64,000 nucleotides of DNA from Bacillus sp. AFS055030 (GCF_002574545.1 NZ_NUGT01000080.1:158469-222468); one strand, 5' to 3'; numbered from the stretch's first letter, positions 10,655-21,311 are shown. Numbers and translations are program-made. The notes: generated by a model not told the origin, from the letters alone.

Positions 10655-10742
10655 AAGGATTCACCTCATATTTTTCTTTTATTCTTATATACTTTTTAAT
10701 TAATTTTTAAAATATGTAACAATACAAAAGTGCATTGTAAGA

Positions 10743-10829
10743 TAAGAATCCGCTCCCACTTAAAACGGGCTAATTGACAAATAGATGTCACTAAGCCCGT
10801 TTTATAAAAAAGTAAGTCGCGGATTCTTA
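10743..10829. repeat. Long nested inverted repeat between rseP and proS
   Basis: Outer arms TAAGAATCCGC (10743-10753) and GCGGATTCTTA (10819-10829) are perfectly complementary. Inside lies a second perfect stem AAAACGGGCT / AGCCCGTTTT (10762-10771 with 10794-10803) and a third short one TGACA / TGTCA. The inner stem can act as the rseP terminator on either strand. The outer arms are not needed for that and are unexplained. Confidence 0.7.
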
Positions 10830-10873
10830 AAATAAAATTCATGAAATTACACGATTAGATTAAACAGAGCTTC

Positions 10874-12130
10874 TTATAAGAAAAATCTTTTAATATCGTT
10901 CCAAGTTACGATGATCATTAATAACATTAAAAGCGCAAAACCTATAAAATGAACGACACCTTCTTTTTGGCGATCGATTGGTCGACCTCTTAATGCTTCT
11001 ATTGCAAAAAATGTTAATCTTCCTCCATCAAGAGCTGGCAATGGTAATAAATTCATAATACCAAGGTTGATACTTAAAAATGCTGCCCATTTCATTAAGT
11101 AGAAAATACCCGACTGTGCAGCTTGATCTGTTACCTGATAAATTCCAACTGGGCCAGAAAGATTATTGATTGAGAATTGGCCAGATACTAAATGACCAAC
11201 TGCTAATACAATTTCTTTTGTCCACCCAATTGTTTCAGTTATTCCATACTTAACCGAAGAAAAAACATTTTTTTCAACAGGTGCATACACACCGATTAGA
11301 CCATTAACTTTATGATCGATTTCTTCTGATTTTGGCGTAATTGGAATCGAAAGAACTTTATTATCTCTTTTCACTTTAAATATTAACTCTTTACTAGGGC
11401 TTTCTCTAACAATTTTAACTACTTCTGCCCATTTTGAAACATCTTTATTATCAATTGATAAAACAATGTCCCCTTCTTTAAGACCAGCAGTTTGTGCTGG
11501 ACCTTTTGGAAGTAATTCACCAATTTTAGCATCATTTACTGGCGTTCCTTGAAGTAATCCTAATAAAATAAAAATCACTAAGGCAAGAACAAAATTCATC
11601 ATTGGACCTGCAAAGATGGCAATCGCTCTTTTTCCAACAGATTTACTATTAAATTGTCGGTTATATGGAGCAATCTGATGACCTTGTCCTTCACTATAAA
11701 TGAACGCTTTTTCATTTACGTTGAATTTTGATATGTCTTCAGTTCCTTCTTCAGTACCAATGATTTCTAGCTTATGCTCTAAATTGATTGAATCAACTTC
11801 AACAAAACGAAGATCTTGGAAACGATCAAACTGATCAACTACAATTTTCGTAACTTCCCCGTGTGGGTTAAATTGTAAACCAATATGAGATCCAGGCTTT
11901 ACTTGTACCATTTCTGGATCTTCTCCAGCATAACGAACATAACCACCAAGTGGCAATAATCTTATTGTATATGTTGTTTCATTTCGATAAAAAGAGAAAA
12001 CCTTTGGACCAAATCCGATCGCAAATTCTCTACATAATATACCAGCACGTTTTGCAAAATATAGATGTCCAAGTTCATGAAAAAATACAAGTGCGCCAAA
12101 AATGACAACAAACGCTATAACTGTATTCAT
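10874..12130 (-). CDS. rseP: Site-2 zinc metalloprotease RseP/RasP
   Basis: Intramembrane protease that cuts within membrane segments, for example of anti-sigma factors and leftover signal peptides. The zinc site HELGH is at residues 18-22 in the first membrane segment. A PDZ domain lies at about 195-275, and the second active-site segment, PLPALDGGRL, is near residue 370 between the C-terminal membrane helices. 418 residues, typical for Bacillus RasP. It is 13 nt after dxr, in the order cdsA-dxr-rseP-proS, consistent with one operon for isoprenoid, phospholipid and envelope functions. Confidence 0.95.
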   Translation of the reverse strand: MNTVIAFVVIFGALVFFHELGHLYFAKRAGILCREFAIGFGPKVFSFYRNETTYTIRLLPLGGYVRYAGEDPEMVQVKPGSHIGLQFNPHGEVTKIVVDQFDRFQDLRFVEVDSINLEHKLEIIGTEEGTEDISKFNVNEKAFIYSEGQGHQIAPYNRQFNSKSVGKRAIAIFAGPMMNFVLALVIFILLGLLQGTPVNDAKIGELLPKGPAQTAGLKEGDIVLSIDNKDVSKWAEVVKIVRESPSKELIFKVKRDNKVLSIPITPKSEEIDHKVNGLIGVYAPVEKNVFSSVKYGITETIGWTKEIVLAVGHLVSGQFSINNLSGPVGIYQVTDQAAQSGIFYLMKWAAFLSINLGIMNLLPLPALDGGRLTFFAIEALRGRPIDRQKEGVVHFIGFALLMLLMIIVTWNDIKRFFL

Positions 12131-12143
12131 GTAATTACCACCC

Positions 12144-13295
12144 TTACTTTATTAGTGATGAAACGAATTGTCTTGTTTGTTCATCAATGTTACGAATTTC
12201 TTCTAATGAAGGCTTACTTATTACATTGTGTTTTTCAAGAGCATTTTCTATTAAATTCTCAATTTGTAAGAATGATATTTTATTCTGTAAAAAAGCAGCT
12301 ACCGCTTCCTCATTAGCTGCATTTAATACAGTTGGTAAACTACCGCCAACTTTTCCTGCATGATAAGCATACTCCAAACATTTAAACCTATTAAAGTCCA
12401 TCTCCTCAAAATGAAGTGTCCCAAATTTAATTAAATCTAATGGTTTATGATTATTAACTGGTTTTCTTGAAGGATAGTTCAATGCATAGGCAATCGGCAC
12501 TCTCATATCAGGTGTTCCTAATTGTGCCATTACACTTCCATCATTGAATTCAATCATAGAGTGAATAACACTTTCTCTATGAAGTACAACATCAATTTTT
12601 TCATATGGCATATTAAATAGCCAATGAGCTTCAATCACTTCTAACCCTTTATTCATCATTGTAGCTGAATCAATTGTAATCTTTGCACCCATCGACCAAT
12701 TTGGATGATTTAACGCATCCTCAATTGTAACATCTTTTAATTGATCTCTTGTTCGATCTCTAAAACTACCGCCCGAAGCTGTAATGATTAATTTATGTAT
12801 TTCACTTGGGTTTTCACCATTTAAACATTGATAGATTGCTGAATGCTCACTATCTACAGGTAAAATTGAGACGCCATATTTTTTAGCTTCAGCCATTACA
12901 ATATGACCTGCGGTTACTAATGTCTCTTTATTCGCTAGTGCGATTGTTTTTCCATTTTGGATTGCTTTCATCGTTGGAACTAAACCTACACTTCCAACTA
13001 CAGCGTTTACAAGTATTGTACTATCTTCTTGGACTGCAACTTCAATTAGTCCTTCTTCACCATATAAAACTTTCGTTTCCGAATGGATACCTAAGCTCAT
13101 CAGTTTTTCAGCTTCTTCTTTACCTGCAACTGAAACTAGTTTTGGTTTAAATTCTAAAATGATCTTATATAATTCATCAATATTTTTTCCTGCTGAACAT
13201 GCGACTAATTCAAAATCATTTGATTGATTTCTAATAATATCGAGTGTTTGTATACCGATTGATCCAGTTGCTCCGAGTAAGCTGATTTTCTTCAT
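12144..13295 (-). CDS. dxr: 1-deoxy-D-xylulose 5-phosphate reductoisomerase
   Basis: Second enzyme of the MEP isoprenoid pathway: NADPH-dependent conversion of DXP to 2-C-methyl-D-erythritol 4-phosphate. The NADPH-binding loop GATGSIG is at the N-terminus, the metal/substrate segment is [11 protein letters not shown] (about 145-155), and SGGSFRD and [18 protein letters not shown] follow. From the ATG at 13295 (MKKISLLG) it is 383 residues, equal to B. subtilis Dxr as I remember it. An ATG at 13301 is also possible; both are downstream of AAGGAG. It sits between cdsA and rseP and supplies the isoprenoid pathway used by UppS upstream. Confidence 0.94.
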   Translation of the reverse strand: MKKISLLGATGSIGIQTLDIIRNQSNDFELVACSAGKNIDELYKIILEFKPKLVSVAGKEEAEKLMSLGIHSETKVLYGEEGLIEVAVQEDSTILVNAVVGSVGLVPTMKAIQNGKTIALANKETLVTAGHIVMAEAKKYGVSILPVDSEHSAIYQCLNGENPSEIHKLIITASGGSFRDRTRDQLKDVTIEDALNHPNWSMGAKITIDSATMMNKGLEVIEAHWLFNMPYEKIDVVLHRESVIHSMIEFNDGSVMAQLGTPDMRVPIAYALNYPSRKPVNNHKPLDLIKFGTLHFEEMDFNRFKCLEYAYHAGKVGGSLPTVLNAANEEAVAAFLQNKISFLQIENLIENALEKHNVISKPSLEEIRNIDEQTRQFVSSLIK

Positions 13296-13328
13296 TTTCA
13301 TATGTCTCCTTAAATACAAAAACTAATA

Positions 13329-14117
13329 CTATAATGTAAATAGTAAATAGACTATTGGCAATGTGAAAATGATACTATCAAATCTGTCTAATATTCCACC
13401 ATGACCAGGTAATAAATTTCCTGAGTCTTTTACACCGTAGTATCTTTTATATGCAGATTGTACGAGATCACCTAATTGACCAAAAATTGAAACAAGAATA
13501 GCTACTAGTACTAAATATAGTATTGAATGATTTAACGTTAACATAATCGATAAAATTACTGCAACTACTACAGCGCAAATAATTCCGCCTATCGAACCTT
13601 CAATCGTTTTATTAGGACTTATATCAGGCCAAAGTTTAGTTTTACCTGTGGCTTTCCCAATAAAATACGCACCTGAATCAGTTGCCCAAATTACGAATAA
13701 TGGGAAGAAGAAGTAGGAAATTCCCATATTTCTCATCTCGTACATATAATGAAATCCGAATCCTACATATAAACTACTAAGAACTACAAAAGAAGCATCT
13801 TCAAAAGTAAATGTATTCTTTGTAATTACCGTATATGATAAAAGTAATAGGATAAGTACAATAGAAATTTCCGTTTTACCGATTTCGATCGGAAATATCC
13901 TATTTGATAAATCATTTGGTGTAATTGCTACCCATGTTAAGATTAATCCAAGTACAGTTTGTGCACTAAATAAATTAAACTTTTTCATTCTAATCAATTC
14001 AAAATATCCGATTGTGCCAAGTGCAAATACTAGTAATCCAAATGGCCATTCACCATATATTACTAATCCTAGAAATAATGCTCCAGCTATAACTCCTGTT
14101 ATAATACGCTGTTTCAT
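13329..14117 (-). CDS. cdsA: Phosphatidate cytidylyltransferase (CDP-diglyceride synthase)
   Basis: Makes CDP-diacylglycerol from phosphatidic acid and CTP, the precursor of all membrane phospholipids. The protein is a 262-residue integral membrane protein with about eight hydrophobic segments. The family signature is near the C-terminus: [21 protein letters not shown] (about 215-235), then [14 protein letters not shown]. It starts at the ATG at 14117, 17 nt after uppS, and is followed by dxr. Confidence 0.94.
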   Translation of the reverse strand: MKQRIITGVIAGALFLGLVIYGEWPFGLLVFALGTIGYFELIRMKKFNLFSAQTVLGLILTWVAITPNDLSNRIFPIEIGKTEISIVLILLLLSYTVITKNTFTFEDASFVVLSSLYVGFGFHYMYEMRNMGISYFFFPLFVIWATDSGAYFIGKATGKTKLWPDISPNKTIEGSIGGIICAVVVAVILSIMLTLNHSILYLVLVAILVSIFGQLGDLVQSAYKRYYGVKDSGNLLPGHGGILDRFDSIIFTLPIVYLLFTL

Positions 14118-14134
14118 GTTCGTTCACCGCTTTC

Positions 14135-14914
14135 TTAAATACCACCATATCTTCTTGCTCGATTTTGATATTCTTTTACCGCATCAATTAAACACGCTTC
14201 GGTAAAATCGGGCCATAATACATCAGTAAAATATAGTTCAGAATATGCAATTTGCCAAAGCATAAAATTACTAATCCTTAATTCACCGCTTGTTCTTATT
14301 AACAAATCTGGATCTTTAAAATCACTAGTCATTAAATATTGATTAAACAATTCTTCATTAATTTCTTCTTTATTTATTTTATTATCCAATACATCTGAAG
14401 AAATCTTTTTAACTGCAGAAACAATTTCGTCACGAGAACCATAATTTAGGGCAAAATTTAATACCATCCCCGTATTATTTTTTGTTTCTTCTACTGCTTT
14501 TAACACTGCTTCTGTTGTATAGCTTGGTAATTGCTCTTCATTTCCAGTTAACCGTACTTGTACATTTTCTTCAATTAATTCAGGTAAAAATGTCCCTAGA
14601 AATTCTTGTGGTAACTTCATTAAGAATTCTACTTCAGTTTTAGGTCTTTTCCAATTCTCAGTTGAAAAAGCATATAAAGTTAAGGTCTTTACACCTAATT
14701 TGCTGGCAGTCCTTGCGATTTTCCGAACTACTTTCATTCCCTCATAGTGTCCCTTAACTCTTGGTAAATTCCTCTTTTGTGCCCATCTACCATTACCATC
14801 CATTATGATTGCAACATGCTCAGGAATTACTCCATCGACCCCATTTAATTGCGAACTTGGAGGTACATTTTTCTTCTCTTTATTTCTTTTAAAAAAAGAA
14901 ATTAATTTAAACAT
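14135..14914 (-). CDS. uppS: Undecaprenyl diphosphate synthase
   Basis: Cis-prenyltransferase that extends farnesyl diphosphate with isopentenyl units to C55-PP, the carrier lipid for peptidoglycan and teichoic acids. The catalytic segment IMDGNGRWAQKR (about 37-48) has the active Asp, followed by GHYEGMKVVR. The C-terminal signature is DLLIRTSGELRISNFMLWQ (about 203-221). 259 residues. GGAGG precedes the ATG at 14914. It is separated from frr by a terminator and a nested repeat, so it may have its own promoter. Confidence 0.95.
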   Translation of the reverse strand: MFKLISFFKRNKEKKNVPPSSQLNGVDGVIPEHVAIIMDGNGRWAQKRNLPRVKGHYEGMKVVRKIARTASKLGVKTLTLYAFSTENWKRPKTEVEFLMKLPQEFLGTFLPELIEENVQVRLTGNEEQLPSYTTEAVLKAVEETKNNTGMVLNFALNYGSRDEIVSAVKKISSDVLDNKINKEEINEELFNQYLMTSDFKDPDLLIRTSGELRISNFMLWQIAYSELYFTDVLWPDFTEACLIDAVKEYQNRARRYGGI

Positions 14915-14952
14915 CTTTAATCCTCCGTTTAAGTATATCTAATTAAAGCATT

Positions 14953-14991
14953 GAGTAAAAAAACCCCCTTAAACAGAGGGTCTTTTTACTC
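14953..14991 (-). terminator. Intrinsic terminator after frr
   Basis: Long stem GAGTAAAAA...TTTTTACTC with CCC(C)CT/AGAGGG at its core. On the minus strand the loop-side stem is rich in T (GGGGGTTTTTTT). It ends pyrH-frr transcription before uppS. Confidence 0.75.
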
Positions 14992-14993
14992 AA

Positions 14994-15076
14994 AGCGCTT
15001 AGTTTATTTAATTATAATTCAATAATGAAATTATGTAATAGCATAATATGAAAAATTCATTATTTTTCTAAGCGCT
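14994..15076. repeat. Nested inverted repeat between frr and uppS
   Basis: Arms AGCGCTTAG (14994-15002) and CTAAGCGCT (15068-15076) are perfectly complementary and enclose 65 nt of very AT-rich sequence with smaller internal complementarities such as TTCAATAATGAA. It lies directly after the frr terminator. Function unknown. Confidence 0.6.
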
Positions 15077-15102
15077 AGTAAGATATACCTTGCAATGCAG
15101 TA

Positions 15103-15660
15103 TTAAACTTCCATTATCTCTTTTTCTTTTTCTTTTGTGATTCCATCGATTTTTTCGATATGAGAATCTGTTTGTTTTTGGATGTCTTCTACAAGACCAC
15201 GTAATTCATCTTCAGTAATTTCACCATTTTTTTCTGCTTTTTTCAGATCATCGTTTGCATCACGACGAATATTACGTACTGCAACTTTAGCATCTTCAGC
15301 AGATTTTTTAACTACTTTAACTAAATCACGACGACGCTCTTCAGTTAATGGAGGGAAACTAATTCTGATTACAGATCCATCATTTGAAGGATTTAACCCT
15401 AAATCTGCTTTTTGAATCGCTTTATCCATATCGTTAATCACTGTTTTATCGTAAGGAGTAATTAATAATAATCTTGCTTCTGGCACTGAAATATTTGCCA
15501 TTTGGTTAATTGGAGTTGGAGCTCCATAATATTCAACCAAAACTTTATCTAAAATAGCTGGATTTGCACGACCAGCACGTACTGTTGCTAATTCTCTAGA
15601 GAAAGCAGCAACTGCTTTTGTCATTTTTTCTTTTGCTAAAGAAATGATTTGATTAGACAT
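15103..15660 (-). CDS. frr: Ribosome recycling factor
   Basis: With EF-G it splits post-termination ribosomes. 185 residues, the invariant family length. The start [13 protein letters not shown] and the core [20 protein letters not shown] (about 28-47, helix bundle to domain II) are typical. The C-terminal helix ends [10 protein letters not shown]. Two bases separate it from pyrH, so the two are co-transcribed and perhaps translationally coupled. Confidence 0.96.
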   Translation of the reverse strand: MSNQIISLAKEKMTKAVAAFSRELATVRAGRANPAILDKVLVEYYGAPTPINQMANISVPEARLLLITPYDKTVINDMDKAIQKADLGLNPSNDGSVIRISFPPLTEERRRDLVKVVKKSAEDAKVAVRNIRRDANDDLKKAEKNGEITEDELRGLVEDIQKQTDSHIEKIDGITKEKEKEIMEV

Positions 15661-15662
15661 GT

Positions 15663-16385
15663 TTATTTCCCCTTTACTATCGTTCCAATATTTTCGCCAA
15701 GTACGGCACGTTTAATATTTCCTTCTTCCATTATTGAGAATACAATTAATGGAATATCATTATCCATACATAATGAAGATGCAGTTGAATCCATTACACC
15801 TAAACCTTCTTTTAATACGTCTAAATATGTAAGAGTTTCGTATTTTACAGCAGTTTTATCGATTGATGGGTCAGCTGAATATACTCCGTCTACATTATTT
15901 TTCGCCATTAAAATAACATCTGCTTCAATTTCAGCAGCACGTAATGCAGCAGTAGTATCTGTTGAGAAATAAGGATTTCCTGTACCAGCAGCAAAAATTA
16001 CAACACGTTTTTTCTCTAAATGACGAATTGCTTTACGACGGATATATGGTTCTGCAACTTGACGCATTTCAATAGAAGATTGTACTCGAGATTGTACACC
16101 AAGTGTTTCAAGACTATCTTGAAGTGCTAAAGAGTTCATTACAGTACCTAACATGCCCATATAGTCAGCTGTAGCTCGGTCCATACCCATTTCGCTACCA
16201 GTCTTACCACGCCAAATGTTACCAGCACCTACTACTACTGCAACTTCAACATCTAGTTCAGCAATTTCTTTAACTTGTTGAGCGATTGATTTAATAACCG
16301 ATGGATTAATTCCAAATCCTTGCCCACCTGCTAATGCCTCACCACTAAGTTTTAATACTACGCGATTATACTTTGCTTTATTCAT
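15663..16385 (-). CDS. pyrH: Uridylate kinase (UMP kinase)
   Basis: Phosphorylates UMP to UDP with ATP; hexameric amino-acid-kinase-fold enzyme, cytosolic. Seen: [12 protein letters not shown] (N-terminal phosphate loop), [10 protein letters not shown] (about 50-60), [17 protein letters not shown] (about 67-83) and [17 protein letters not shown] (about 130-146). I chose the ATG at 16385 (240 residues) because GGAGG lies immediately upstream; an in-frame ATG at 16397 would include that site. It is the usual gene between tsf and frr. Confidence 0.95.
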   Translation of the reverse strand: MNKAKYNRVVLKLSGEALAGGQGFGINPSVIKSIAQQVKEIAELDVEVAVVVGAGNIWRGKTGSEMGMDRATADYMGMLGTVMNSLALQDSLETLGVQSRVQSSIEMRQVAEPYIRRKAIRHLEKKRVVIFAAGTGNPYFSTDTTAALRAAEIEADVILMAKNNVDGVYSADPSIDKTAVKYETLTYLDVLKEGLGVMDSTASSLCMDNDIPLIVFSIMEEGNIKRAVLGENIGTIVKGK

Positions 16386-16429
16386 AATAGCCTCCATTTA
16401 CATACATCTATGTATTTACGTTTCTTTAA

Positions 16430-16460
16430 AAAATAGGGAACACATAGTGTCCCCTATTTT
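16430..16460 (-). terminator. Intrinsic terminator after tsf
   Basis: Stem AAAATAGGG(GA)ACAC / GTGTCCCCTATTTT with a 3-nt loop; on the minus strand it is followed by TTTT. It lies between tsf and pyrH and should reduce read-through into pyrH-frr. Confidence 0.8.
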
Positions 16461-16477
16461 CATTCAAAGTAACTAAA

Positions 16478-17362
16478 TTAGTTACCTTTTACTTGATTCA
16501 TTACTTCTTCAGCAAAGTTATCTTCACGTTTTTCTAAGCCTTCTCCAACTTCATAACGAACGAAAGATTTAACAGTTCCGTTAGCAGCTTTTACGAATTG
16601 ACCTACTTTAACGTCTGGGTTTTTAACGAAAGATTGATCTAATAAGCAAATTTCTTCGAAGTATTTACCAATACGTCCTTCTACCATTTTAGCAACGATG
16701 TTTTCAGGTTTACCTTCGTTTAATGCTTGTTGAGTTAAAATTGCACGCTCATGCTCAACTTCTTCTTGAGAAACAGCATCACGAGAGATATATTTAGGGT
16801 TGATTGCAGCGATGTGCATAGATACGTCTTTAGCAACATCTTCTTTAGTTGTTCCTTCAACTACAGAAAGAACACCGATACGACCGCCACTGTGTAAGTA
16901 AGCACCAAATGCATCAGCATCTGTTTTAGAAACTAATTCAAAACGACGTAAAGAGATTTTTTCTCCGATTTTAGCAATTGCATGGTTGATGAAAGTTTCA
17001 ACAGTTTCACCATTTTCCATAGTTTGTGCTAAAGCTTCTTCAACAGTTGCAGGTTTGTTAGCAACGATATGTTTTGCAAGAGCAGAACCTAATTCTTTGA
17101 AACCTTCGTTTTTAGCAACGAAATCAGTTTCAGAGTTTACTTCGATTAATACTGCATCGTTTCCAGCTACTTCAACGAAAGTTAAACCTTCAGCAGCGAT
17201 ACGGTCACCTTTTTTAGCAGCTTTTGCGATCCCTTTTTCACGAAGGTAATCGATTGCTTTGTCCATGTTACCATCAGTTTCAGTTAACGCTTTTTTGCAA
17301 TCCATCATACCAGCGCCAGTTTTTTCACGTAATTCTTTTACCATTTGTGCAGTAATTGCCAT
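16478..17362 (-). CDS. tsf: Translation elongation factor Ts
   Basis: Guanine-nucleotide exchange factor for EF-Tu. The N-terminal UBA-like part begins [20 protein letters not shown], and the exchange motif [10 protein letters not shown] is at about 79-88. 294 residues, normal. It follows rpsB after a 127-nt spacer with a strong hairpin, the usual rpsB-tsf pair. Confidence 0.97.
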   Translation of the reverse strand: MAITAQMVKELREKTGAGMMDCKKALTETDGNMDKAIDYLREKGIAKAAKKGDRIAAEGLTFVEVAGNDAVLIEVNSETDFVAKNEGFKELGSALAKHIVANKPATVEEALAQTMENGETVETFINHAIAKIGEKISLRRFELVSKTDADAFGAYLHSGGRIGVLSVVEGTTKEDVAKDVSMHIAAINPKYISRDAVSQEEVEHERAILTQQALNEGKPENIVAKMVEGRIGKYFEEICLLDQSFVKNPDVKVGQFVKAANGTVKSFVRYEVGEGLEKREDNFAEEVMNQVKGN

Positions 17363-17443
17363 TATATTTCATCTCCTATATGTAAGCTTATTTTATTAAT
17401 CGTTTTATAAGGTAAACAATTTTCGATTATTTTAACCTTAAAA

Positions 17444-17479
17444 AAAGGTGATAAAAGGCTAAAACCTCTTATCACCTTT
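17444..17479 (-). terminator. Terminator or attenuator between rpsB and tsf
   Basis: Perfect 11-bp stem AAAGGTGATAA / TTATCACCTTT with a 14-nt loop, followed on the minus strand by TTTTAAGG. It would set tsf expression below rpsB by partial termination, since no clear promoter is seen in the 80 bases after it. Confidence 0.75.
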
Positions 17480-17489
17480 CACTTTCTCA

Positions 17490-18297
<808 letters not shown>

Positions 18298-18303
18298 TGG
18301 ACT

Positions 18304-18332
18304 ACTATAGCATATACATCATTATTTATCAA
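18304..18332 (-). promoter_or_regulatory. SigA-type promoter of rpsB
   Basis: TTGATA (18327-18332), 17-bp spacer, TATAGT (18304-18309) on the minus strand. Both boxes are close to consensus and spacing is ideal. Transcription would begin near 18297. Confidence 0.75.
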
Positions 18333-18387
18333 GAGAAAATAAGAAATTATTGTCGAAGTTTCAGCAAAGTTTGCTTTTCCTTTTTCT

Positions 18388-18561
18388 CTATAATCCATTT
18401 TCATCCTTAGATCGTCTCTTTATAAATCTCGAACCGCTATTACTCAAAATTGAGCTACAGTATTGAATTAGATTTGAATCTTCACATGTCTCAATAACTA
18501 AATCTTTATCAGTATTGGGAATTTTTGTTAATTTATTCAATTTTATCTTATTCTTCTTCAT
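18388..18561 (-). CDS. Possible 57-codon small reading frame between sigD and rpsB
   Basis: Starts MKKNKIKLNKLTKIPNT and ends FIKRRSKDENGL: lysine-rich ends and two cysteines (residues 26 and 35), no membrane segment. No Shine-Dalgarno is visible before the ATG, which argues against translation. It lies where B. subtilis has swrB/ylxL, but I see no likeness to SwrB. It may be chance, a relic, or a real small protein. Confidence 0.15.
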   Translation of the reverse strand: MKKNKIKLNKLTKIPNTDKDLVIETCEDSNLIQYCSSILSNSGSRFIKRRSKDENGL

Positions 18562-18666
18562 ATTTTATAAATTTCTTAAAAAAAATTGTACATAAAGTAT
18601 GTAATGTAAGTCTTAATCCCCACTATTCAATCATATATAAACTTAAAAATCATTTATATTACAAGC

Positions 18667-19440
18667 CTAAATATTACTATTACTTAAAAGATGCCTTAAT
18701 TTGAAAATAGACTTAGCATGAATTTGAGAAACCCTAGAAGTCGATAAATTTATAATTGTTCCAATTTCAGTAAGTGTTAATTCTTCATGATAGTACAAAC
18801 TGATAACTAGCTGCTCTTTCTCATTTAATTCAGATCCAATCGTATTGGCAAGTAGCTTTATTTGTTCATCTTTTAGTACCAATTCTTCTGGAGTTAATGT
18901 TTCATGATCTTTTAATGTATGAATTAAATTAACTTGTCCTTCCCCTACATCTTTGATTTGTTCATCTACAGACAACATATTAGAGAAAAACACATCATTT
19001 ATGACGTTCACAACTTCTATCGAACTATAGCCAGTATAATGTGCTATTTCTTCAGGTGTAGCTTTTCGTTCAAGAGCCGGTTCTAACTTTTCAATTGCAC
19101 ATTCAATTTTTTTTGCTTTATCTCTAATCGATCTAGGCAACCAATCTTCTTTTCGAAGGCCATCCAATATATTACCACTTATTCTAATTGAGGCATATGT
19201 TTCAAACTTTAAATCTCTTTTCGGGTCAAATTTTTCTAATGCGTCATATAAACCCATCATTGCTAAGCTGTGTAAATCTTCTCTACTTACACTTGAAGGT
19301 AATCTATGAACTATTCGATTTACATGAAAGTGAACTAGTGGCATATAAATCCTCATTAGTGCATCTCCAGCATCTATATCACGATCTTTAATCCACTTTT
19401 TCCAATATATTTGTGAAACATTTTTTTGAACTTGCAACAC
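18667..19440 (-). CDS. sigD: RNA polymerase sigma factor of the SigD/FliA (motility) family
   Basis: Group 3 sigma factor that in B. subtilis directs flagellar, chemotaxis and autolysin genes. Region 2 reads LMRIYMPLVHFHVNRI...GLYDALEKFDPKRDLKFETYAS; then GLRKEDWLPRS; region 4 contains EKEQLVISLYYHEELTLTEIG and STSRVSQIHAKSIFKL. It aligns with B. subtilis SigD over its whole length and has no break. I prefer the GTG at 19440 because GAGGTG precedes it by six bases; a GTG at 19449 overlaps that site. The notable point is context: no flagellar or chemotaxis gene is adjacent, although the position between codY and rpsB is the expected one. A possible SigA promoter TTGTCA-15-TAATAT lies just upstream. 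Confidence 0.92.
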   Translation of the reverse strand: MLQVQKNVSQIYWKKWIKDRDIDAGDALMRIYMPLVHFHVNRIVHRLPSSVSREDLHSLAMMGLYDALEKFDPKRDLKFETYASIRISGNILDGLRKEDWLPRSIRDKAKKIECAIEKLEPALERKATPEEIAHYTGYSSIEVVNVINDVFFSNMLSVDEQIKDVGEGQVNLIHTLKDHETLTPEELVLKDEQIKLLANTIGSELNEKEQLVISLYYHEELTLTEIGTIINLSTSRVSQIHAKSIFKLRHLLSNSNI

Positions 19441-19449
19441 GTCTTTCAC

Positions 19450-20459
19450 CTCGAGCGAATTACCATATTAAGTTAAATAACTGATTGACAATTTAATATT
19501 CAATATTTTGGCATTTTTTTAAAAGGATTAAATCTTTACACATGGTTTTTAATTTGCAATTGGATAAGAAGTTCTAAAATATCAATTCTATTTCTTCCTA
19601 GTAGCAAACGAGTTCCCTTTTCGTCCAATCAACTCTTCTCCAAGTGGAGATTACAATATTCATCAAATTCTTGATTCATTACTATTTAGCCTTTCAATTT
19701 CCCTACTATTAAATGGCTAAATAGTAATAAATATGAATCTATTAATTTTATTCAATATGTTTTATGAATAAGTAATCGCATCATTTCATTTATTTAGTTC
19801 AAGATGCTTTGTTTCGATAAAAACTCAGGTTGAGCTCTTTTTCACCCTAATATAAATTATATTATTAAAATTATCTAATTTATCTACCCATTCTTTAACA
19901 TAATGTGACACTTTATTTAACATAATAAAAAATAATATTTTTTCACTTTATCAAAAAAATGATTCTAATATTCCGGAATTCTATTTTAATTAGAAAAGAG
20001 AAACTATTTTATTTATACTTTAAATAAATAAACTTTTATCGCCCCCCCAATCTATCCTTTTAAAAAAGTAACCAGTCATTGTTATTTAGCAATTAACTAT
20101 TTTGGCCAAAATTTTTTTATAGTTATTTAAAGACGTCTCCCGATTGTTGGATATTACTCTTTATTATTTCGTCATTAAGTGAATTTGTATCTGAGGTGGA
20201 AATTCTAACAATAAACAACGATCTATTTGAAAACAACTAGTAGTACCAAGTTGAAAATACCATTACATTTCTATAAACTAAAAATCCTCTCTCAAATTTA
20301 CATTCAAATAACGAATAATAATTATATTTTATTGATATAATCTTATAAATATTTTTTAATCATACCATAATTTTCAATTCGCCTATATAGATCATTTATA
20401 CAAAAATACAAAATCGTTATGATTTAATAATCTTCTTTATTCCAGTATAAAAAACAAAA
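19450..20459. other. AT-rich non-coding gap in place of the flagellar operon
   Basis: About 1 kb with no supported gene on either strand, very rich in A and T, with a run of seven C at 20042-20048. In B. subtilis the same interval between codY and sigD holds the large fla/che operon. I translated parts of the minus strand and found frequent stops and nothing I can identify as a flagellar fragment. The sigD promoter must lie at its left end. Confidence 0.7.
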
Positions 20460-20492
20460 AACCTTTTCCCAATTATGCATTGAGAAAAGGTT
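20460..20492 (-). terminator. Intrinsic terminator after codY
   Basis: Perfect 9-bp stem AACCTTTTC / GAAAAGGTT; on the minus strand followed by TTTTTGTTTTTT. It closes the xerC-hslV-hslU-codY operon. Confidence 0.88.
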
Positions 20493-20531
20493 CAACTTAA
20501 TGTAGTCCTATTAAAGAAGTGACTTTCTTAA

Positions 20532-21311
20532 TTAGTTAGATTTTAATTTCTCTAACTCTAATAAGAACTTATCATTTAGTACTTTAATATAAGTACCTTT
20601 CATTCCAAGTGATCTAGACTCGATAACGCCAGCACTTTCTAATTTACGTAGTGCATTTACGATAACAGATCTTGTAATTCCTACTCGATCAGCAATTTTA
20701 CTTGCTACTAATAAGCCTTCATAGCCATTTAATTCTTCAAAAATATGTTCAATCGCTTCTAATTCGCTATAAGAAAGTGATGAAATAGCCATTTGTACAA
20801 CAGCTTTACTTCTAGCTTCTTCTTCAATTTCTTCTGCTTTTTCACGTAGAATTTCCATACCAACTACTGTAGCGCCGTATTCAGCTAAGATTAAATCATC
20901 ATTTTCAAAATCTTGATTAATTCGAGCTAAAACAAGAGTACCTAAACGCTCACCACCACCGATAATCGGTACGATAGTTGTTAATCCACCAGCAAATAAA
21001 TCTTTATTTTCAACTGGGAATGCAGTGTGCTCACTGTGGATGTCGATATTTGATGATGTTTCATTAATATTAAATAGGTTTTGTGTATATTCTTCAGGGA
21101 ATTGGCGATCGGCGAACATTTTTTGCATACGTTCATTTTCGATTTTTTGGTGAAGACCGTAACCTAATAATTTCCCTTTACGACTTAAAATAAATACATT
21201 TGATTCAATAACTTCTTCTAATGTATCTGCCATTTCTTTAAAGTTTACTGGCTTACCTGCAGATTGTTGTAATAACTTATTAATCTTTCTTGTTTTGTCT
21301 AATAATTGCAT
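20532..21311 (-). CDS. codY: Global GTP/branched-chain amino acid-sensing repressor CodY
   Basis: Represses amino-acid uptake and biosynthesis and other stationary-phase genes when GTP and isoleucine/valine are plentiful. 259 residues, the exact family length. An N-terminal GAF ligand domain (to about 155) is followed by a linker helix and a C-terminal winged helix with [20 protein letters not shown] (about 203-222) and [11 protein letters not shown]. Last gene of the xerC-hslV-hslU-codY cluster, 84 nt after hslU. Confidence 0.97.
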   Translation of the reverse strand: MQLLDKTRKINKLLQQSAGKPVNFKEMADTLEEVIESNVFILSRKGKLLGYGLHQKIENERMQKMFADRQFPEEYTQNLFNINETSSNIDIHSEHTAFPVENKDLFAGGLTTIVPIIGGGERLGTLVLARINQDFENDDLILAEYGATVVGMEILREKAEEIEEEARSKAVVQMAISSLSYSELEAIEHIFEELNGYEGLLVASKIADRVGITRSVIVNALRKLESAGVIESRSLGMKGTYIKVLNDKFLLELEKLKSN

